A DNA stretch of 64,000 nucleotides from Methanoperedens sp049690315 (GTDB lineage: Archaea > Halobacteriota > Methanosarcinia > Methanosarcinales > Methanoperedenaceae), in the NCBI GenBank assembly GCA_049690315.1, contig JBAVMS010000028.1, positions 1 to 64,000 on the forward strand. Direction: 5' to 3'. A program made the position numbers and the translations under genes. This document shows, piece by piece, positions 17,134-25,502 of this stretch; position 1 is the first letter of the stretch, and every line of letters starts with the position of its first letter. The notes under the pieces were generated by a model, which saw nothing but the letters and a program-made list of their open reading frames with translations, was not told the DNA's origin and ran no database searches.

Positions 17134-17633
17134 GCGACATTAAGCACATATGCCGGGTTTGCGGGCATAGTGGTCAGAGTTGCCTGGCAATCGAGAATGC
17201 TGTTAGAGACATGAAAGGCCCGTTCGTAGCACAATGTAGTGCCTTTGCCCTGGCAGACGATCTCAAGCCCGGAACAGTCTGGCGCAAGCAAGGCCCATAC
17301 GACTGGATAAGGATAGAATCAATACAAGACCCGGCACTCCCGGAGTCATACGATGGCGGGATACCCGGGGTTGCAGTGATACAGTTCCCATGCCAGGAGC
17401 ACGGGATTCAGTTGCGCGGCGGTAAGCGCTGCTTCGTTGCAGGCGCGGACTGGCCGGAACAGGTGCGGAGAAACAGGTTCGTCCTCGCTCCGGGATGGAA
17501 GCGTGGGGATAAAATCTCCATAATAGATAAAGTGAAAGAATCGGATAAAAGTTGCAAAAACTTCAAACGGGTTGAAAATTGTGCAGGGAACGACTCTGGA
17601 ATATTCCCGTGCCCCGATTATAAAAAGCAATAA
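17130..17633 (+). CDS. Cys-rich hypothetical protein
   Basis: 167 residues, coupled to the previous gene through ATGA. CRVCGHSGQSC at the N-terminus is a zinc-binding pair. More cysteines occur at the end (CKNF, CAGN, CPDY). Family unknown. Confidence 0.65.
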   Translation: MSDIKHICRVCGHSGQSCLAIENAVRDMKGPFVAQCSAFALADDLKPGTVWRKQGPYDWIRIESIQDPALPESYDGGIPGVAVIQFPCQEHGIQLRGGKRCFVAGADWPEQVRRNRFVLAPGWKRGDKISIIDKVKESDKSCKNFKRVENCAGNDSGIFPCPDYKKQ

Positions 17634-17643
17634 AGGCAAAAAT

Positions 17644-18060
17644 ATGAAATACAAAGTAATAACCCACTGGAGTGGGTTCAGGAAACATCCCCCACGGGAA
17701 GGAAATTTAACAGAGCCACTAGACTTCAAGGCAGAATTGTTGTCTGGCAGGAAATTAGAGAGTGTTCTGGAACTGATATTCAAGCGCGAACAGAATGAGA
17801 AAACACCAAGGGATATACCGAGCGCAAGTGTTGGAGACCTAATCGAGCTTGAGGACGGCAGGCGCTTTGTAATAGAGAATGATGGTTTTTCTCAGGTAGA
17901 GACCGAGGACTCTGGCAAGACCTATTTGGTAGACCAAGGACGAGGATGCAGGACAGTCCAGTTTTCCGCCTGGAGAACCCTGCGGCCAAATGTGAAAGGA
18001 TACGGTATGACAGCTGAGGAAGCCATATTTGATTTAACACAGAATGTTCAACCACTCTAA
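17644..18060 (+). CDS. Hypothetical protein, 138 residues
   Basis: The frame is open from 17572, but an ATG at 17644 follows the upstream stop by ten bases and avoids overlap, with AAAGGCAAAA before it. The product has a beta-rich middle (GDLIELEDGRRFVIEN) and no cysteine pairs. Not recognised. Confidence 0.6.
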   Translation: MKYKVITHWSGFRKHPPREGNLTEPLDFKAELLSGRKLESVLELIFKREQNEKTPRDIPSASVGDLIELEDGRRFVIENDGFSQVETEDSGKTYLVDQGRGCRTVQFSAWRTLRPNVKGYGMTAEEAIFDLTQNVQPL

Positions 18061-18097
18061 GGGAGCGAGAGATAAAATGAAGGTGGAATTCATAAAC

Positions 18098-18121
18098 GAA
18101 ATATTCAATAATATTCCATAC
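18098..18121 (+). promoter_or_regulatory. Variant promoter block (CCATACT)
   Basis: ATATTCAATAATATTCCATACT lies 19 bp before the ATG at 18141 with GGTGAG between. One base differs from the usual CCATACA. Confidence 0.45.
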
Positions 18122-18140
18122 TAATTTTGAAGGTGAGATT

Positions 18141-19022
18141 ATGTCTGATGCACCACCATACACACAAATAATCAATGATAAGAACTTCGAGAGGATCAAA
18201 GCCTTCGGGCTGCCAGAGGTTAAGGAGAATAACCCATGGCTTTTGCTTCATATAAAAGGTGATGGAATTAAGGCGCCGGAATCATGGAATGCCAAGGTCT
18301 ACACCAATAAGTCCAAAGAGCTGAAACTCGTTACAACCGATGTCAATATATTCAATGACCTAATGATGGGTAGGAAAGTGCGAGCGATGGCGCCAGTGGT
18401 GTGCAAGGAACATGAGGATTGCTTGGACTGCCCACCGCAGCGGTTCGCCGAATGTGAGGAAGATTCAGTGAGACCGCGCGTAATCTCGATTGATGACAGC
18501 GGATGGGGGTTCGGAATCGGGGGGACACTTGTAGGATTGCATGATAGTCTTACCGGGAAGTTTCTCTTCCGCGAGGTCCCAGTTACCGCATATCAAGGGT
18601 ATGCCTTTGACAGCAAAGCCTACCTCCGGATAGCCACAGATAAAGCCGTAGAAATGCTTGTTGAGCTTTTCCAAGGTACTGCCCCAAGCAATGACAAAGA
18701 CCAATGCAAATCATCCCAGATTCTGATTAAGGTATGCACCGGATATGTCAACACCGGCATCGTAGAAGAGCTGAGAAGACGGGGCTTCAAAGTCGAGACC
18801 TGCGCCATCGGAGAACCGCTGCAGAGCTTACTTGAGAAACAGCACCGCGAATATATCAAGTGCTTAACAAATGCGGACGTTTACTATGACCCCAAGGAAC
18901 TCGACCCATCGAATATCGGCAGGGCATATTACGAAGTCCTAGAATGGATTAAGAAAAACAATGCCTGGGATATTGCGAAAACGGGATGGAAGAGCCTGAA
19001 GAAGTTAATGCCGGAGGTTTGA
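18141..19022 (+). CDS. Hypothetical protein, possible RNase H-like fold
   Basis: 293 residues. The central part VISIDDSGWGFGIGGTLVG followed by FLFREVPV resembles a first strand with an acidic residue and the hairpin of RNase H/RuvC-like nucleases. ILIKVCTGYVNTGIVEELRRRG follows about 80 residues later. Clustered cysteines at about 90-110 (CKEHEDCLDCPPQRFAEC) may bind metal. I cannot assign a family; a nuclease role is only a suggestion. The stop overlaps the next start region. Confidence 0.6.
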   Translation: MSDAPPYTQIINDKNFERIKAFGLPEVKENNPWLLLHIKGDGIKAPESWNAKVYTNKSKELKLVTTDVNIFNDLMMGRKVRAMAPVVCKEHEDCLDCPPQRFAECEEDSVRPRVISIDDSGWGFGIGGTLVGLHDSLTGKFLFREVPVTAYQGYAFDSKAYLRIATDKAVEMLVELFQGTAPSNDKDQCKSSQILIKVCTGYVNTGIVEELRRRGFKVETCAIGEPLQSLLEKQHREYIKCLTNADVYYDPKELDPSNIGRAYYEVLEWIKKNNAWDIAKTGWKSLKKLMPEV

Positions 19023-19024
19023 GC

Positions 19025-19267
19025 ATGGAAACGCGCAAGGTTCCAAAGTCCAGACCGGGACGCAATTTCCCTCGCTACAAGAAAGAAGTGCTGGGAAAGT
19101 TGCCGGCTATAATCGTGGCTCTTGCCATCGGAGATCATGTATCGGATATAGAGCATGACAATCACGTTAGCAATGCCACAATATACAGGGTGCGTAGAGA
19201 CCTGAACGCAGGTGTATTCGACTCGATGCTCAAATGCGATCTTCCCAGACCCGGAGGTGGTGTCTGA
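19025..19267 (+). CDS. Small helix-turn-helix protein
   Basis: 80 residues from an ATG at 19025 with GGAGG eight bases upstream. LPAIIVALAIGDHVSDI followed by NHVSNATIYRVRRDL has the look of a resolvase- or transposase-type helix-turn-helix, with a basic N-terminus. It probably binds DNA. Confidence 0.6.
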   Translation: METRKVPKSRPGRNFPRYKKEVLGKLPAIIVALAIGDHVSDIEHDNHVSNATIYRVRRDLNAGVFDSMLKCDLPRPGGGV

Positions 19268-19268
19268 T

Positions 19269-19388
19269 ATGGGAGAACCGAATGATACAAAGAACTTTTA
19301 CAACATCATTGTAGAGCCAAAGTCGGGGCTTCCATGCGGTGTCCATTTGGGAGAGTACATACCATTTCAAGTGGAAACTGGAAAATAG
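19269..19388 (+). CDS. Hypothetical 39-residue protein
   Basis: The ATG lies one base after the previous stop, with GGAGGTGGTG in the end of the upstream gene. It contains EPKSGLPCGVHLGEYIPF. Operon context and the strong ribosome site support translation. Confidence 0.5.
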   Translation: MGEPNDTKNFYNIIVEPKSGLPCGVHLGEYIPFQVETGK

Positions 19389-19437
19389 TCAAATCGGGCA
19401 CGTCAGGCGCGGGCAGGCCATGAGGGTTAATAAAAGG

Positions 19438-19458
19438 ATAATAGAAAATAACCATACA
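19438..19458 (+). promoter_or_regulatory. CCATACA promoter block before the SLOG gene
   Basis: AATAGAAAATAACCATACA followed by ATAATTCGAGG and TTTTGAATTATG, nearly identical over 30 bp to the blocks at 16037 and 24664. Confidence 0.6.
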
Positions 19459-19478
19459 ATAATTCGAGGTTTTGAATT

Positions 19479-19931
19479 ATGGTTATGGTTGAAAAGGTCG
19501 CTTTTACCGGGCATCGTCATCTGAAATACGGCGATGCAGTAAAGTCTCTGGAAAAGATTCATTCGGATTTCCCAGGCGCTATGTGGATTACTGGCGGAGC
19601 ATACGGGTTGGATTCTCACGCGGCTCGATTCGCATTAGATAATTTCATTCCTTTATGGCTCGTCCTTCCTTTCCCGGCTAAGATACTGTGCGCTAAATGG
19701 CCTTCAGGGGATGCGCGGGATTTGCTGTTCCGATCTGTCAAGGAATGCACGAAGTTGTCTGTGGTGTCTCCGGTATTCTCGATGGATGCCTATCAGCGCA
19801 GGAATGAGTTTATGGTTGACGCTGCTGATGTTCTTGCTGCCTTCTTCGATGGCTCCCGCGGCGGCACTGCTAATTGCGTGAGGTATGCCCGTTCTGTTGG
19901 ACGGAGGACTGTGATTTTTGGGGGAATTTGA
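19479..19931 (+). CDS. SLOG-superfamily protein (YspA/DUF1273-like)
   Basis: 150 residues. The N-terminal VAFTGHRHL, central ITGGAYGLDSHAARFAL, and EFMVDAADVLAAFFDGSRGG match Rossmann-like SLOG proteins of the YspA/DprA group, which bind nucleotides or related ligands. Substrate and role are unknown, although SLOG proteins occur in ligand-sensing and conflict systems. It is transcribed alone from its own promoter. Confidence 0.75.
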   Translation: MVMVEKVAFTGHRHLKYGDAVKSLEKIHSDFPGAMWITGGAYGLDSHAARFALDNFIPLWLVLPFPAKILCAKWPSGDARDLLFRSVKECTKLSVVSPVFSMDAYQRRNEFMVDAADVLAAFFDGSRGGTANCVRYARSVGRRTVIFGGI

Positions 19932-19961
19932 TGATGGAACATGTCATCTCCCATTTTTCTT

Positions 19962-20006
19962 TTTTTCAATTCAAACTTCTTTTTCTGAAAATAAAATATC
20001 CATACA
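19962..20006 (+). promoter_or_regulatory. Full promoter block
   Basis: TTTTTTCAATTCAAACTTC, TTTTTCTGAAAATAAAAT and ATCCATACA. The acylphosphatase ATG is 77 bp downstream, so this leader is longer than usual. Confidence 0.6.
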
Positions 20007-20082
20007 AGATGCGATAATATGAGTTATACAGAATTGAATGCATCATAAAGATTAAATATAGTCCCATCCTAATATTATTACC

Positions 20083-20370
20083 ATGCAACAAAGAATCAAG
20101 AGATACAACATAACAATGAGAGATCATGTCCGGCTTCTCGGCTATCGTGGGCGGATAGAACTTATCGGACAGGAACTTGGGCTACATGGTTTTGTTTTCA
20201 ATGCTCCTGATGGTTCTGTAAAGATTGTTGCTGAAGGTGAAGAGAGCGTTTTGGATGTGTTTCTGGATGAAATGAAAAGAATCCGGCAGGGTGTGGATAT
20301 TGAGGCAAGAGAAGTCTCGATGGATTTCGATTTGCCAGTTCCATTTGCCAGAGTATTGACAGATGAATAA
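20083..20370 (+). CDS. Acylphosphatase-like protein
   Basis: 95 residues, the normal length. The fold signature is present: HVRLLGYRGRIELIGQELGL carries the catalytic arginine region and GFVFNAPDGSVKIVAEG the asparagine with the DGSV turn. Acylphosphatases hydrolyse carboxyl-phosphate bonds. The glycine loop before the arginine is shortened compared with the usual GVGFR, so activity may be altered. It overlaps the next short ORF by eight bases. Confidence 0.75.
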   Translation: MQQRIKRYNITMRDHVRLLGYRGRIELIGQELGLHGFVFNAPDGSVKIVAEGEESVLDVFLDEMKRIRQGVDIEAREVSMDFDLPVPFARVLTDE

Positions 20371-20464
20371 CTCGAAAAATGAAAGATTTGATAAGGTTAT
20401 CGAACTACTAAGCGGAATAGAGCGCAATACTAAATTGCTGGTTGACTGTCCAGAAATACCCTGA
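20363..20464 (+). CDS. Hypothetical 33-residue protein
   Basis: It starts inside the end of the acylphosphatase gene (ATGAATAA arrangement) and reads FDKVIELLSGIERNTKLL, a single amphipathic helix. Coupling to the upstream gene supports it; the function is unknown. Confidence 0.4.
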   Translation: MNNSKNERFDKVIELLSGIERNTKLLVDCPEIP

Positions 20465-20620
20465 AAAGGAAAAGGTCATGCGTGATGAAAAATTATATTA
20501 TATAATAAAACAAAGAAGAAACATATGACACTCCACAAAAAAAGTAATCATTGCATGGCAAAATGCTCACGGATAGCACACTACCCGTTTCTCATCGAGC
20601 TAACTGGGTGGGTGAAATAA

Positions 20621-20869
20621 ATGGAAGCTAAATTAAAGTTTCCCGATGAAGTCAGTGATGTCCTGGAAAAGCCTGTTGAGAAATCCCTGATAGAACTCGT
20701 AGCTATCGGACTTTACAGGGACGGAAAGATAACGCTGCGTCAGGCTGCTGACCTGATCGGGGTGACTATCAAAAAAATGCCTCAAATACTTCAAAAGCAC
20801 AATACATATGTGAGCTATGGAATAAAAGAACTGGAAGAGGACATTGCGTATGCAACCAGCGGTGAGTGA
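20621..20869 (+). CDS. UPF0175-type antitoxin
   Basis: 82 residues: LIELVAIGLYRDGKITLRQAADLIGVT is the UPF0175 core with its helix-turn-helix, and the rest forms the toxin-contacting tail. It overlaps the DUF3368 gene by 20 bases, the usual arrangement for this toxin-antitoxin type. The ATG follows GGGTGGGTGA, and TTATATTATATAATAAAAC near 20489 is a plausible promoter. Confidence 0.8.
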   Translation: MEAKLKFPDEVSDVLEKPVEKSLIELVAIGLYRDGKITLRQAADLIGVTIKKMPQILQKHNTYVSYGIKELEEDIAYATSGE

Positions 20870-21371
20870 TTCCGACGTCATCATTCACCTTGCGAAATTG
20901 AATGAATTGTCGCTCATAAAGGAATTGTATGGATGCGCTAACATACCTGAATATGTGAGGTCCGAGATGGTGCGTTATCAATACAAGGAAGCAGAACTGA
21001 TAGAAGAAGCAATATACCAAGGAATATTAAAGGTTCATAAGACTGGCGGTATCAGAGCAAAAGAACTTGCAAAAAGACACGGCATCCATACGGGAGAGGG
21101 ACACGTCAAAGAACTAGCTGAGAAGCTGAAAGCCGAAATTTTCCTTTCGAATGAGAAAAAAGTGCGCATCGCAGCCAAGACAGAAGGTTTCATAGTCGTT
21201 GGTACGATAGGTGTCATTCTCCGCTGTGTAACACAGAATCTCCTGACTATAAAAGAAGCGACAGGATTGCTTGAGGAGCTAAGAGGAGATGAATTCAGAA
21301 TTCATCCGGATATCATAAATAAGGCGATAAATTCATGTACCAGGTTATTAGAACACGGGTTCAAAGGGTGA
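20850..21371 (+). CDS. DUF3368 PIN-like toxin
   Basis: 173 residues from an ATG at 20850 (a TTG at 20844 extends the frame). SDSDVIIHLAKLNELSLIKELYG, HTGEGHVKELAEK and EIFLSNEKKVRIAAKTEG supply the acidic residues of the VapC-like PIN active site. VGTIGVILR is also typical of DUF3368. The predicted RNase toxin is paired with the upstream UPF0175 antitoxin, probably for plasmid stabilisation. Confidence 0.8.
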   Translation: MQPAVSDSDVIIHLAKLNELSLIKELYGCANIPEYVRSEMVRYQYKEAELIEEAIYQGILKVHKTGGIRAKELAKRHGIHTGEGHVKELAEKLKAEIFLSNEKKVRIAAKTEGFIVVGTIGVILRCVTQNLLTIKEATGLLEELRGDEFRIHPDIINKAINSCTRLLEHGFKG

Positions 21372-21673
21372 GCTAAAACCACGCATCTTCAGTTATGGAA
21401 GAAAGACATAAAAGATTAGTGACACCAGCCACTCATTTCTTTTTGAATTTTTTTTGACAATCAAATGTTTATAAGATTTTATTGCTATTTATATTTTTTT
21501 CTGGACTTATCCGTCCATCAATCATCAATCTCTTTCTCCAAGGTGAGCGCGCCGTCTCCGGACAGCCGGGAATTGGGCTAAAACCTGCCGGGAATAAACA
21601 AAGCTCTGCGGACTTCTTCTAAAATATCCCATAAAAAAAGTTGATGTTTTAATTGATACTTCAGGAGATTAAT

Positions 21674-22057
21674 ATGAGTTCAAATGAGTGCGGCGCACCA
21701 CAAAAACAGGAAGAGCCAACAAAAAAGGATTGTTCGAACAACAAGGATTGCTACGAGTGCATGAACCATGGCTGTTCACCGATATCCCCATCATGGTGCG
21801 TCGGTAACCAGTCATGCAGTGGGGATTGTGATGAATGCCTGGAAGTGTTCATCAGAACATGCTCCCTTGATAAAGTGCAGGAAGCGCACGACCAGATGGC
21901 AGGACGGAACGGATGGCAGCCGTGGTCATCCAACGCTCTCCCATCATGGAAAGAAATCATAGAGACCGCAATGCTGGTAACGGGCGCAGACCTGTTCGAG
22001 GCGGAGATGGCAGCCATGCGGTTCAAGCAGGAAATCGAGGCTGGCGCCGTGGGTTAA
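21674..22057 (+). CDS. Cys-rich hypothetical protein
   Basis: 127 residues from an ATG at 21674 after CAGGAGATT. The first half holds about ten cysteines (CSNNKDCYECMNHGC, CSGDCDECLEVF). The second half is helical (LFEAEMAAMRFKQEIEAG). Metal binding is likely; no family recognised. The 300 bp before it contain an AT-rich TTTATAAGATTTTATTG promoter-like stretch near 21468 and a CGGACAGCCGGG inverted repeat. Confidence 0.65.
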   Translation: MSSNECGAPQKQEEPTKKDCSNNKDCYECMNHGCSPISPSWCVGNQSCSGDCDECLEVFIRTCSLDKVQEAHDQMAGRNGWQPWSSNALPSWKEIIETAMLVTGADLFEAEMAAMRFKQEIEAGAVG

Positions 22058-22113
22058 AAACAAAATCAAAACAGCGGGTGAATTATCAGATTATCGGTAG
22101 TTCAGGATTTTTT

Positions 22114-22677
22114 ATGAATTCAAATGAAAAGTGTTTTAAAGGTGAAAGATGCGAATCGTGCAGGAATAAACCAGTCTGCTCACACCACCATCCAGTGATT
22201 ATAAAGCTCCATGAGACGCTCAGACAGGATTTGGGAAAGATAGAGGCAGAATTAGCGGTCTTGAATGCAAAAGTTGCTTTTGATGATGAGGATGCACATA
22301 GACTGAATAGCTTATGTGAAGATGCAAAATTGATAAATAGTGTCCTGGGTTCCCCGTGGCGAGTAATCAAATGTGATTGCGGCGGGGATATGGTGCTTGG
22401 CGATGACCAGTGGGCGTCACGAAAGCATTGCGACAGATGCGGCAATTATGACGATATGTGCGATGCCAGCAGGATATCCTACCTGAAGAATGATGAGTCT
22501 ACAGATATCCACAGGCATCTGGATGAAATATTCGCCTTCTGGGGACTGACGCCCGCAGAGATAGTCAACAATGTCGGCACGATATGGTTCACAGACGCCA
22601 AAACCAAGAAGCAATACTTCATAACTGTCGGCGAGTGCGAAGTGGACTACAAGGCGCCAGAGGAAAAGGGTGCATAA
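22114..22677 (+). CDS. Hypothetical protein with zinc motifs
   Basis: 187 residues from an ATG at 22114 (the frame opens earlier without a ribosome site). It has an N-terminal CFKGERCESCRNKPVC, a helical hairpin (LGKIEAELAVLNAKVAF), then CDCGGDMVLG and CDRCGNYDDMC, and a beta-rich end. It begins MNSNEKC, resembling MSSNECG of the gene before it. Confidence 0.65.
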   Translation: MNSNEKCFKGERCESCRNKPVCSHHHPVIIKLHETLRQDLGKIEAELAVLNAKVAFDDEDAHRLNSLCEDAKLINSVLGSPWRVIKCDCGGDMVLGDDQWASRKHCDRCGNYDDMCDASRISYLKNDESTDIHRHLDEIFAFWGLTPAEIVNNVGTIWFTDAKTKKQYFITVGECEVDYKAPEEKGA

Positions 22678-22679
22678 CT

Positions 22680-23138
22680 ATGTCATCAGTATCAGACGTG
22701 GTCGAGTGCAAACAGTGCGGCGGGCTTGCCCATGCAGAGTATCAGACAAGAGACCAGACGTATAATGTCGTCTGTCCCCTATGCGGATACACGAATTATA
22801 CAGTCGCACTTATCGACCGCAAGAAGCAGAAGGAGGACCCAGAGCACAGGGAATGGTTCCTGAAGACCAAGGATGGAAAGCTCATTCACCGAACCTATGT
22901 CAGAAAGGGAAACGGTGCGTACTACACCAAAGCCAGGAAGGGATGCGGCTCGATGGGTGTAATCACAGTCCCGATGACACAGGAAATCATCGATGATTTC
23001 AGGGAATGGATGAGGCTTAATGCAGAAGAGCTTGAGATGGATGCGTGCTATCTGACGCGCTGGAACGAGGAGCTGGGAAAGGTAGAGATGGTAGTGGGCA
23101 CAAACGATGCGCTCATTGATGTTAATTCCGTAGCGTGA
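22680..23138 (+). CDS. Zinc-ribbon hypothetical protein
   Basis: 152 residues, starting two bases after the previous stop. CKQCGGLAH and CPLCGYTNY form one zinc ribbon. The remainder (WFLKTKDGKLIHRTYVRKG, VITVPMTQEIIDDFREWM) is not recognised. It probably binds nucleic acid. Confidence 0.65.
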   Translation: MSSVSDVVECKQCGGLAHAEYQTRDQTYNVVCPLCGYTNYTVALIDRKKQKEDPEHREWFLKTKDGKLIHRTYVRKGNGAYYTKARKGCGSMGVITVPMTQEIIDDFREWMRLNAEELEMDACYLTRWNEELGKVEMVVGTNDALIDVNSVA

Positions 23139-23164
23139 AACAATATAAGCAGCCAACTTCCTTT

Positions 23165-23207
23165 TTTCAATTCCAGTTTCTTTTTCTGAAACTAAAATAT
23201 CCATACA
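23165..23207 (+). promoter_or_regulatory. Full promoter block
   Basis: TTTTTTCAATTCCAGTTTC, TTTTTCTGAAACTAAAAT and ATCCATACA, ending 16 bp before the ATG at 23224. Confidence 0.6.
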
Positions 23208-23223
23208 AGCAGGCAGCGGTGAT

Positions 23224-23568
23224 ATGATGAATAAAACAGAGGAACCAACATACATACCAGGCGAGATGAAAGACGGCGTTAACATGCTCCCGAGAATCAA
23301 AGTAGGCAATCGCTGGTTTTGGATTGATGAAAGGCTCAAAGAGTATCGAAGCGTGGACGCGCCGCTTGTGACGTTCACAAACCAGGAAATGGACGATCTC
23401 TGCGAAATAGAAGAAGTCCTCAATCATCCGATAACCATGGGCTTCAACCCGGAAGAACAAAAGGATAGGGCTACCATCGATAAGCTACAGGTACTGTTCA
23501 ATAAGGCATTGATGGGAGACCGGACCGCCTTTGAGGCAATGGCAGAACTCCAGGGAGAGGGTTCTTAA
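23224..23568 (+). CDS. Hypothetical protein, 114 residues
   Basis: It follows its own CCATACA promoter; tandem ATGs at 23224 and 23227. The sequence IKVGNRWFWIDERLKEYRSV suggests a small beta domain, followed by helices. No known family. Confidence 0.6.
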   Translation: MMNKTEEPTYIPGEMKDGVNMLPRIKVGNRWFWIDERLKEYRSVDAPLVTFTNQEMDDLCEIEEVLNHPITMGFNPEEQKDRATIDKLQVLFNKALMGDRTAFEAMAELQGEGS

Positions 23569-23670
23569 CCTTTTTTTGGCTGATTTAAAAAATTACTAAA
23601 CAATCTTCGTTGAAATGGCATGCAGTCAATAACAAGAAACATGCCAGACAAAATATCAGAGGTGTTAAAT

Positions 23671-24069
23671 ATGGACAATGAACCAGAATCGAAAGAGAAT
23701 ATGGTAGTCATGCGCCAGAGCGCGGGCGACGACTTAATGCATGTAGGCGCTGGATTCGTAGATATCGTGACCACAAAATTCGGAGAGAGGCCGGTTATTC
23801 ATCTCCGCCCGAATGGTGCTGCGAGGACTGAAAAGGGACAACACATCCTTATCTTCCCCGGGAAGGTTATGGAGCAGCTCCCGGAAGACTTCACCAAGTT
23901 CGGGGATGTAAACAGCAAAAAGCCGCAGTATGTGGCCTATGCCGGCAAGGTCCCGGTTGGCTCGGGCTGGCTGAAACAGGGAAAGAAAGCATTCCTGTCA
24001 GTGGTCCTGAACAAAGCAGTGGATGGCGATAAGTTGACACTGTTCCCCAGAGCTCCTGCTGCGGAGTGA
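23671..24069 (+). CDS. Hypothetical protein, 132 residues
   Basis: The frame is open from 23620, but GAGGTG just before the ATG at 23671 decides the start. FGERPVIHLRPNGAARTEKG and ILIFPGKVMEQLPEDF suggest a beta-rich DNA- or protein-binding domain. Not recognised. Confidence 0.6.
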   Translation: MDNEPESKENMVVMRQSAGDDLMHVGAGFVDIVTTKFGERPVIHLRPNGAARTEKGQHILIFPGKVMEQLPEDFTKFGDVNSKKPQYVAYAGKVPVGSGWLKQGKKAFLSVVLNKAVDGDKLTLFPRAPAAE

Positions 24070-24092
24070 TTGGGACTTTTTTCCCTTTTTCT

Positions 24093-24128
24093 ATTTTTCA
24101 ATTCTAATTTGTTTTTCTGAGAATAGAA
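24093..24128 (+). promoter_or_regulatory. Pyrimidine-rich box variant
   Basis: ATTTTTCAATTCTAATTTG, TTTTTCTGAGAATAGAAAAT then AACAAGGACGGAGG. The CCATACA part is missing, but the position before the ATG at 24151 is the usual one. Confidence 0.45.
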
Positions 24129-24150
24129 AATTAACAAGGACGGAGGAATT

Positions 24151-24345
24151 ATGGATACATGCCTTGAATGCGGGAAACCGCTGCGGATAGTTGCAATAAG
24201 CTTAAAAAAAGACGACAAAACGACAGATGATAAAATATTAGTTGAATTGGTCTGCGAAGATAAAACATGCAAGTATAAACCGATATACGAGCTTCACATT
24301 GCGGATATACGGAGCTGCGGGAATGTTGTGGAGATGAGAGAATGA
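24151..24345 (+). CDS. Small zinc-binding protein
   Basis: 64 residues with CLECGK and CEDKTC pairs making one zinc ribbon. GGAGGAATT precedes the ATG. Confidence 0.65.
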   Translation: MDTCLECGKPLRIVAISLKKDDKTTDDKILVELVCEDKTCKYKPIYELHIADIRSCGNVVEMRE

Positions 24346-24408
24346 TTTAAGCAGAAGAATACAGGGTTTCGCCCCCACTTTAAGATATTCGAGATAGCGA
24401 GGATACAA

Positions 24409-24627
24409 TTGAAAGAACTGGGCTCCAAATTCGATAGCGTCCAGGTATGCCTTGAAGCGACCCCTGCCGTGTTCCTGATTGCGTATATGCTGAAAGGGGA
24501 TAAAAAAGTAATGTCAATAAGAACCAGGAGCGGAGGGATAAAAAAACTGTGGGATATGGTAATGCCGATAATCGAAATGGAAGCAAACGGGGAGATCGGC
24601 ATTGACTTTTTTAATATAGATGTTTAG
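24409..24627 (+). CDS. Hypothetical protein, 72 residues, TTG start
   Basis: The frame directly follows the stop of the previous gene and is open throughout. The only supported start is the TTG at 24409, with GCGAGG nine bases upstream. LGSKFDSVQVCLEATPAVFL and the following strands look protein-like. Not recognised. Confidence 0.5.
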   Translation: MKELGSKFDSVQVCLEATPAVFLIAYMLKGDKKVMSIRTRSGGIKKLWDMVMPIIEMEANGEIGIDFFNIDV

Positions 24628-24635
24628 AATCCTGT

Positions 24636-24670
24636 GTGTTTTTCTGATAATTAGATATCAAATCCATACA
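24636..24670 (+). promoter_or_regulatory. Promoter block before the first DUF488 gene
   Basis: TGTGTTTTTCTGATAATTAG then ATATCAAATCCATACA, followed by ATAATCCGAGG and TTTTGAAATG. Confidence 0.6.
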
Positions 24671-24688
24671 ATAATCCGAGGTTTTGAA

Positions 24689-25018
24689 ATGCTTAAAGAT
24701 ACGTACCTGTCTAATGTTTCTAATGTAAATAAGTCGAATCCGGGCGCCGAGTTAATAGTCGTAATGCGCGGAAGGGGGCATATCCTCTCTCCATCGTGGC
24801 CCCTTTTGAATGGATATCTCGCCAAGAAAGTATCGTGGGACGAATACATCGTCAGGTTTGTGAAAGAAATGGAGGAACCAAAATGTGTTAGCGAGATGCG
24901 AAGAATCGGAGAGCTTGCTAAGAAAAAGGATGTGTACCTTGTTTGCCAGGAGCGCATTGGGAATTGCCATCGCTTCTTGCTCGTGGATATGATAAAGAAG
25001 CTTGTGCCTGGGGTGTGA
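24689..25018 (+). CDS. DUF488-family protein
   Basis: 109 residues with the DUF488 C-terminal signature: WDEYIVRFVKEMEEPK, MRRIGELAKKKDVYLVCQE and CHRFLLVDMI. DUF488 proteins are small alpha/beta proteins of unknown activity; a second one lies at 25892. The ATG follows CCGAGG. Confidence 0.75.
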   Translation: MLKDTYLSNVSNVNKSNPGAELIVVMRGRGHILSPSWPLLNGYLAKKVSWDEYIVRFVKEMEEPKCVSEMRRIGELAKKKDVYLVCQERIGNCHRFLLVDMIKKLVPGV

Positions 25019-25170
25019 GAACCGTGGACATCCCAGGCAGGGTATGTGATGACTGCGGCGCGCCGGTATTAACGGATTCCTTCGAGGTAAGGAATCCGGA
25101 GATGCCCGGCGAGGCGGTCATCGTCACCCAGGGCATATGCACGATATGCGAAAAAGTAATGAGCATTTGA
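25015..25170 (+). CDS. Small zinc-ribbon protein, GTG start
   Basis: 51 residues with CDDCGAP and CTICEKV pairs. The GTG at 25015 overlaps the stop of the DUF488 gene (GTGTGA); a second GTG at 25024 is possible. Confidence 0.55.
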   Translation: MRTVDIPGRVCDDCGAPVLTDSFEVRNPEMPGEAVIVTQGICTICEKVMSI

Positions 25171-25185
25171 AGAGTTAGATAAACT

Positions 25186-25362
25186 ATGGCCTATAAATGC
25201 AAGTCAGGCCTGCACGCCTGGCTCTTCAGGGAAGACGCTGAGAAGTGCTGCAACGGTTTCAGGCGCATCCTGATGATCGGCAGCCTGACAGAAGTTGACC
25301 GCAGGGGCGCTGACCTACTGCCCGGTGGGATGCCATACGGGTACAGATGGGAGCCGGTATAA
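25186..25362 (+). CDS. Hypothetical protein, 58 residues
   Basis: It reads CKSGLHAWLFREDAEKCCNG then GGMPYGYRWEPV, resembling small phage or plasmid proteins with a Cys/His site. Its TAA overlaps the next ATG (TAATG). Confidence 0.55.
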   Translation: MAYKCKSGLHAWLFREDAEKCCNGFRRILMIGSLTEVDRRGADLLPGGMPYGYRWEPV

Positions 25363-25502
25363 TGTTCGAGAACAGGGCGCCGGTAAAGGTCCCGCTCCAG
25401 CAGGTATACCAGCATGATAGCGATTACGATAAGTGCGTTTGCGGAAGAAGGAAACTCCGTTCGGATGGGGAATGCGGCGCGTGTCAGGACGGGGTGTTTT
25501 AA
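25362..25502 (+). CDS. Hypothetical protein, 46 residues, zinc-binding
   Basis: Starts in a TAATG overlap with the gene before and ends in a TAATG overlap with the next. CVCGRR and CGACQDG form a compact metal site. Confidence 0.55.
   Translation: MFENRAPVKVPLQQVYQHDSDYDKCVCGRRKLRSDGECGACQDGVF

Noticed and set aside
22779..23423. A 214-codon minus-strand frame opposite the zinc-ribbon genes
   Set aside because: It lies antisense to two well-supported plus-strand genes, crosses their promoter block and has no ribosome site or recognisable motif.
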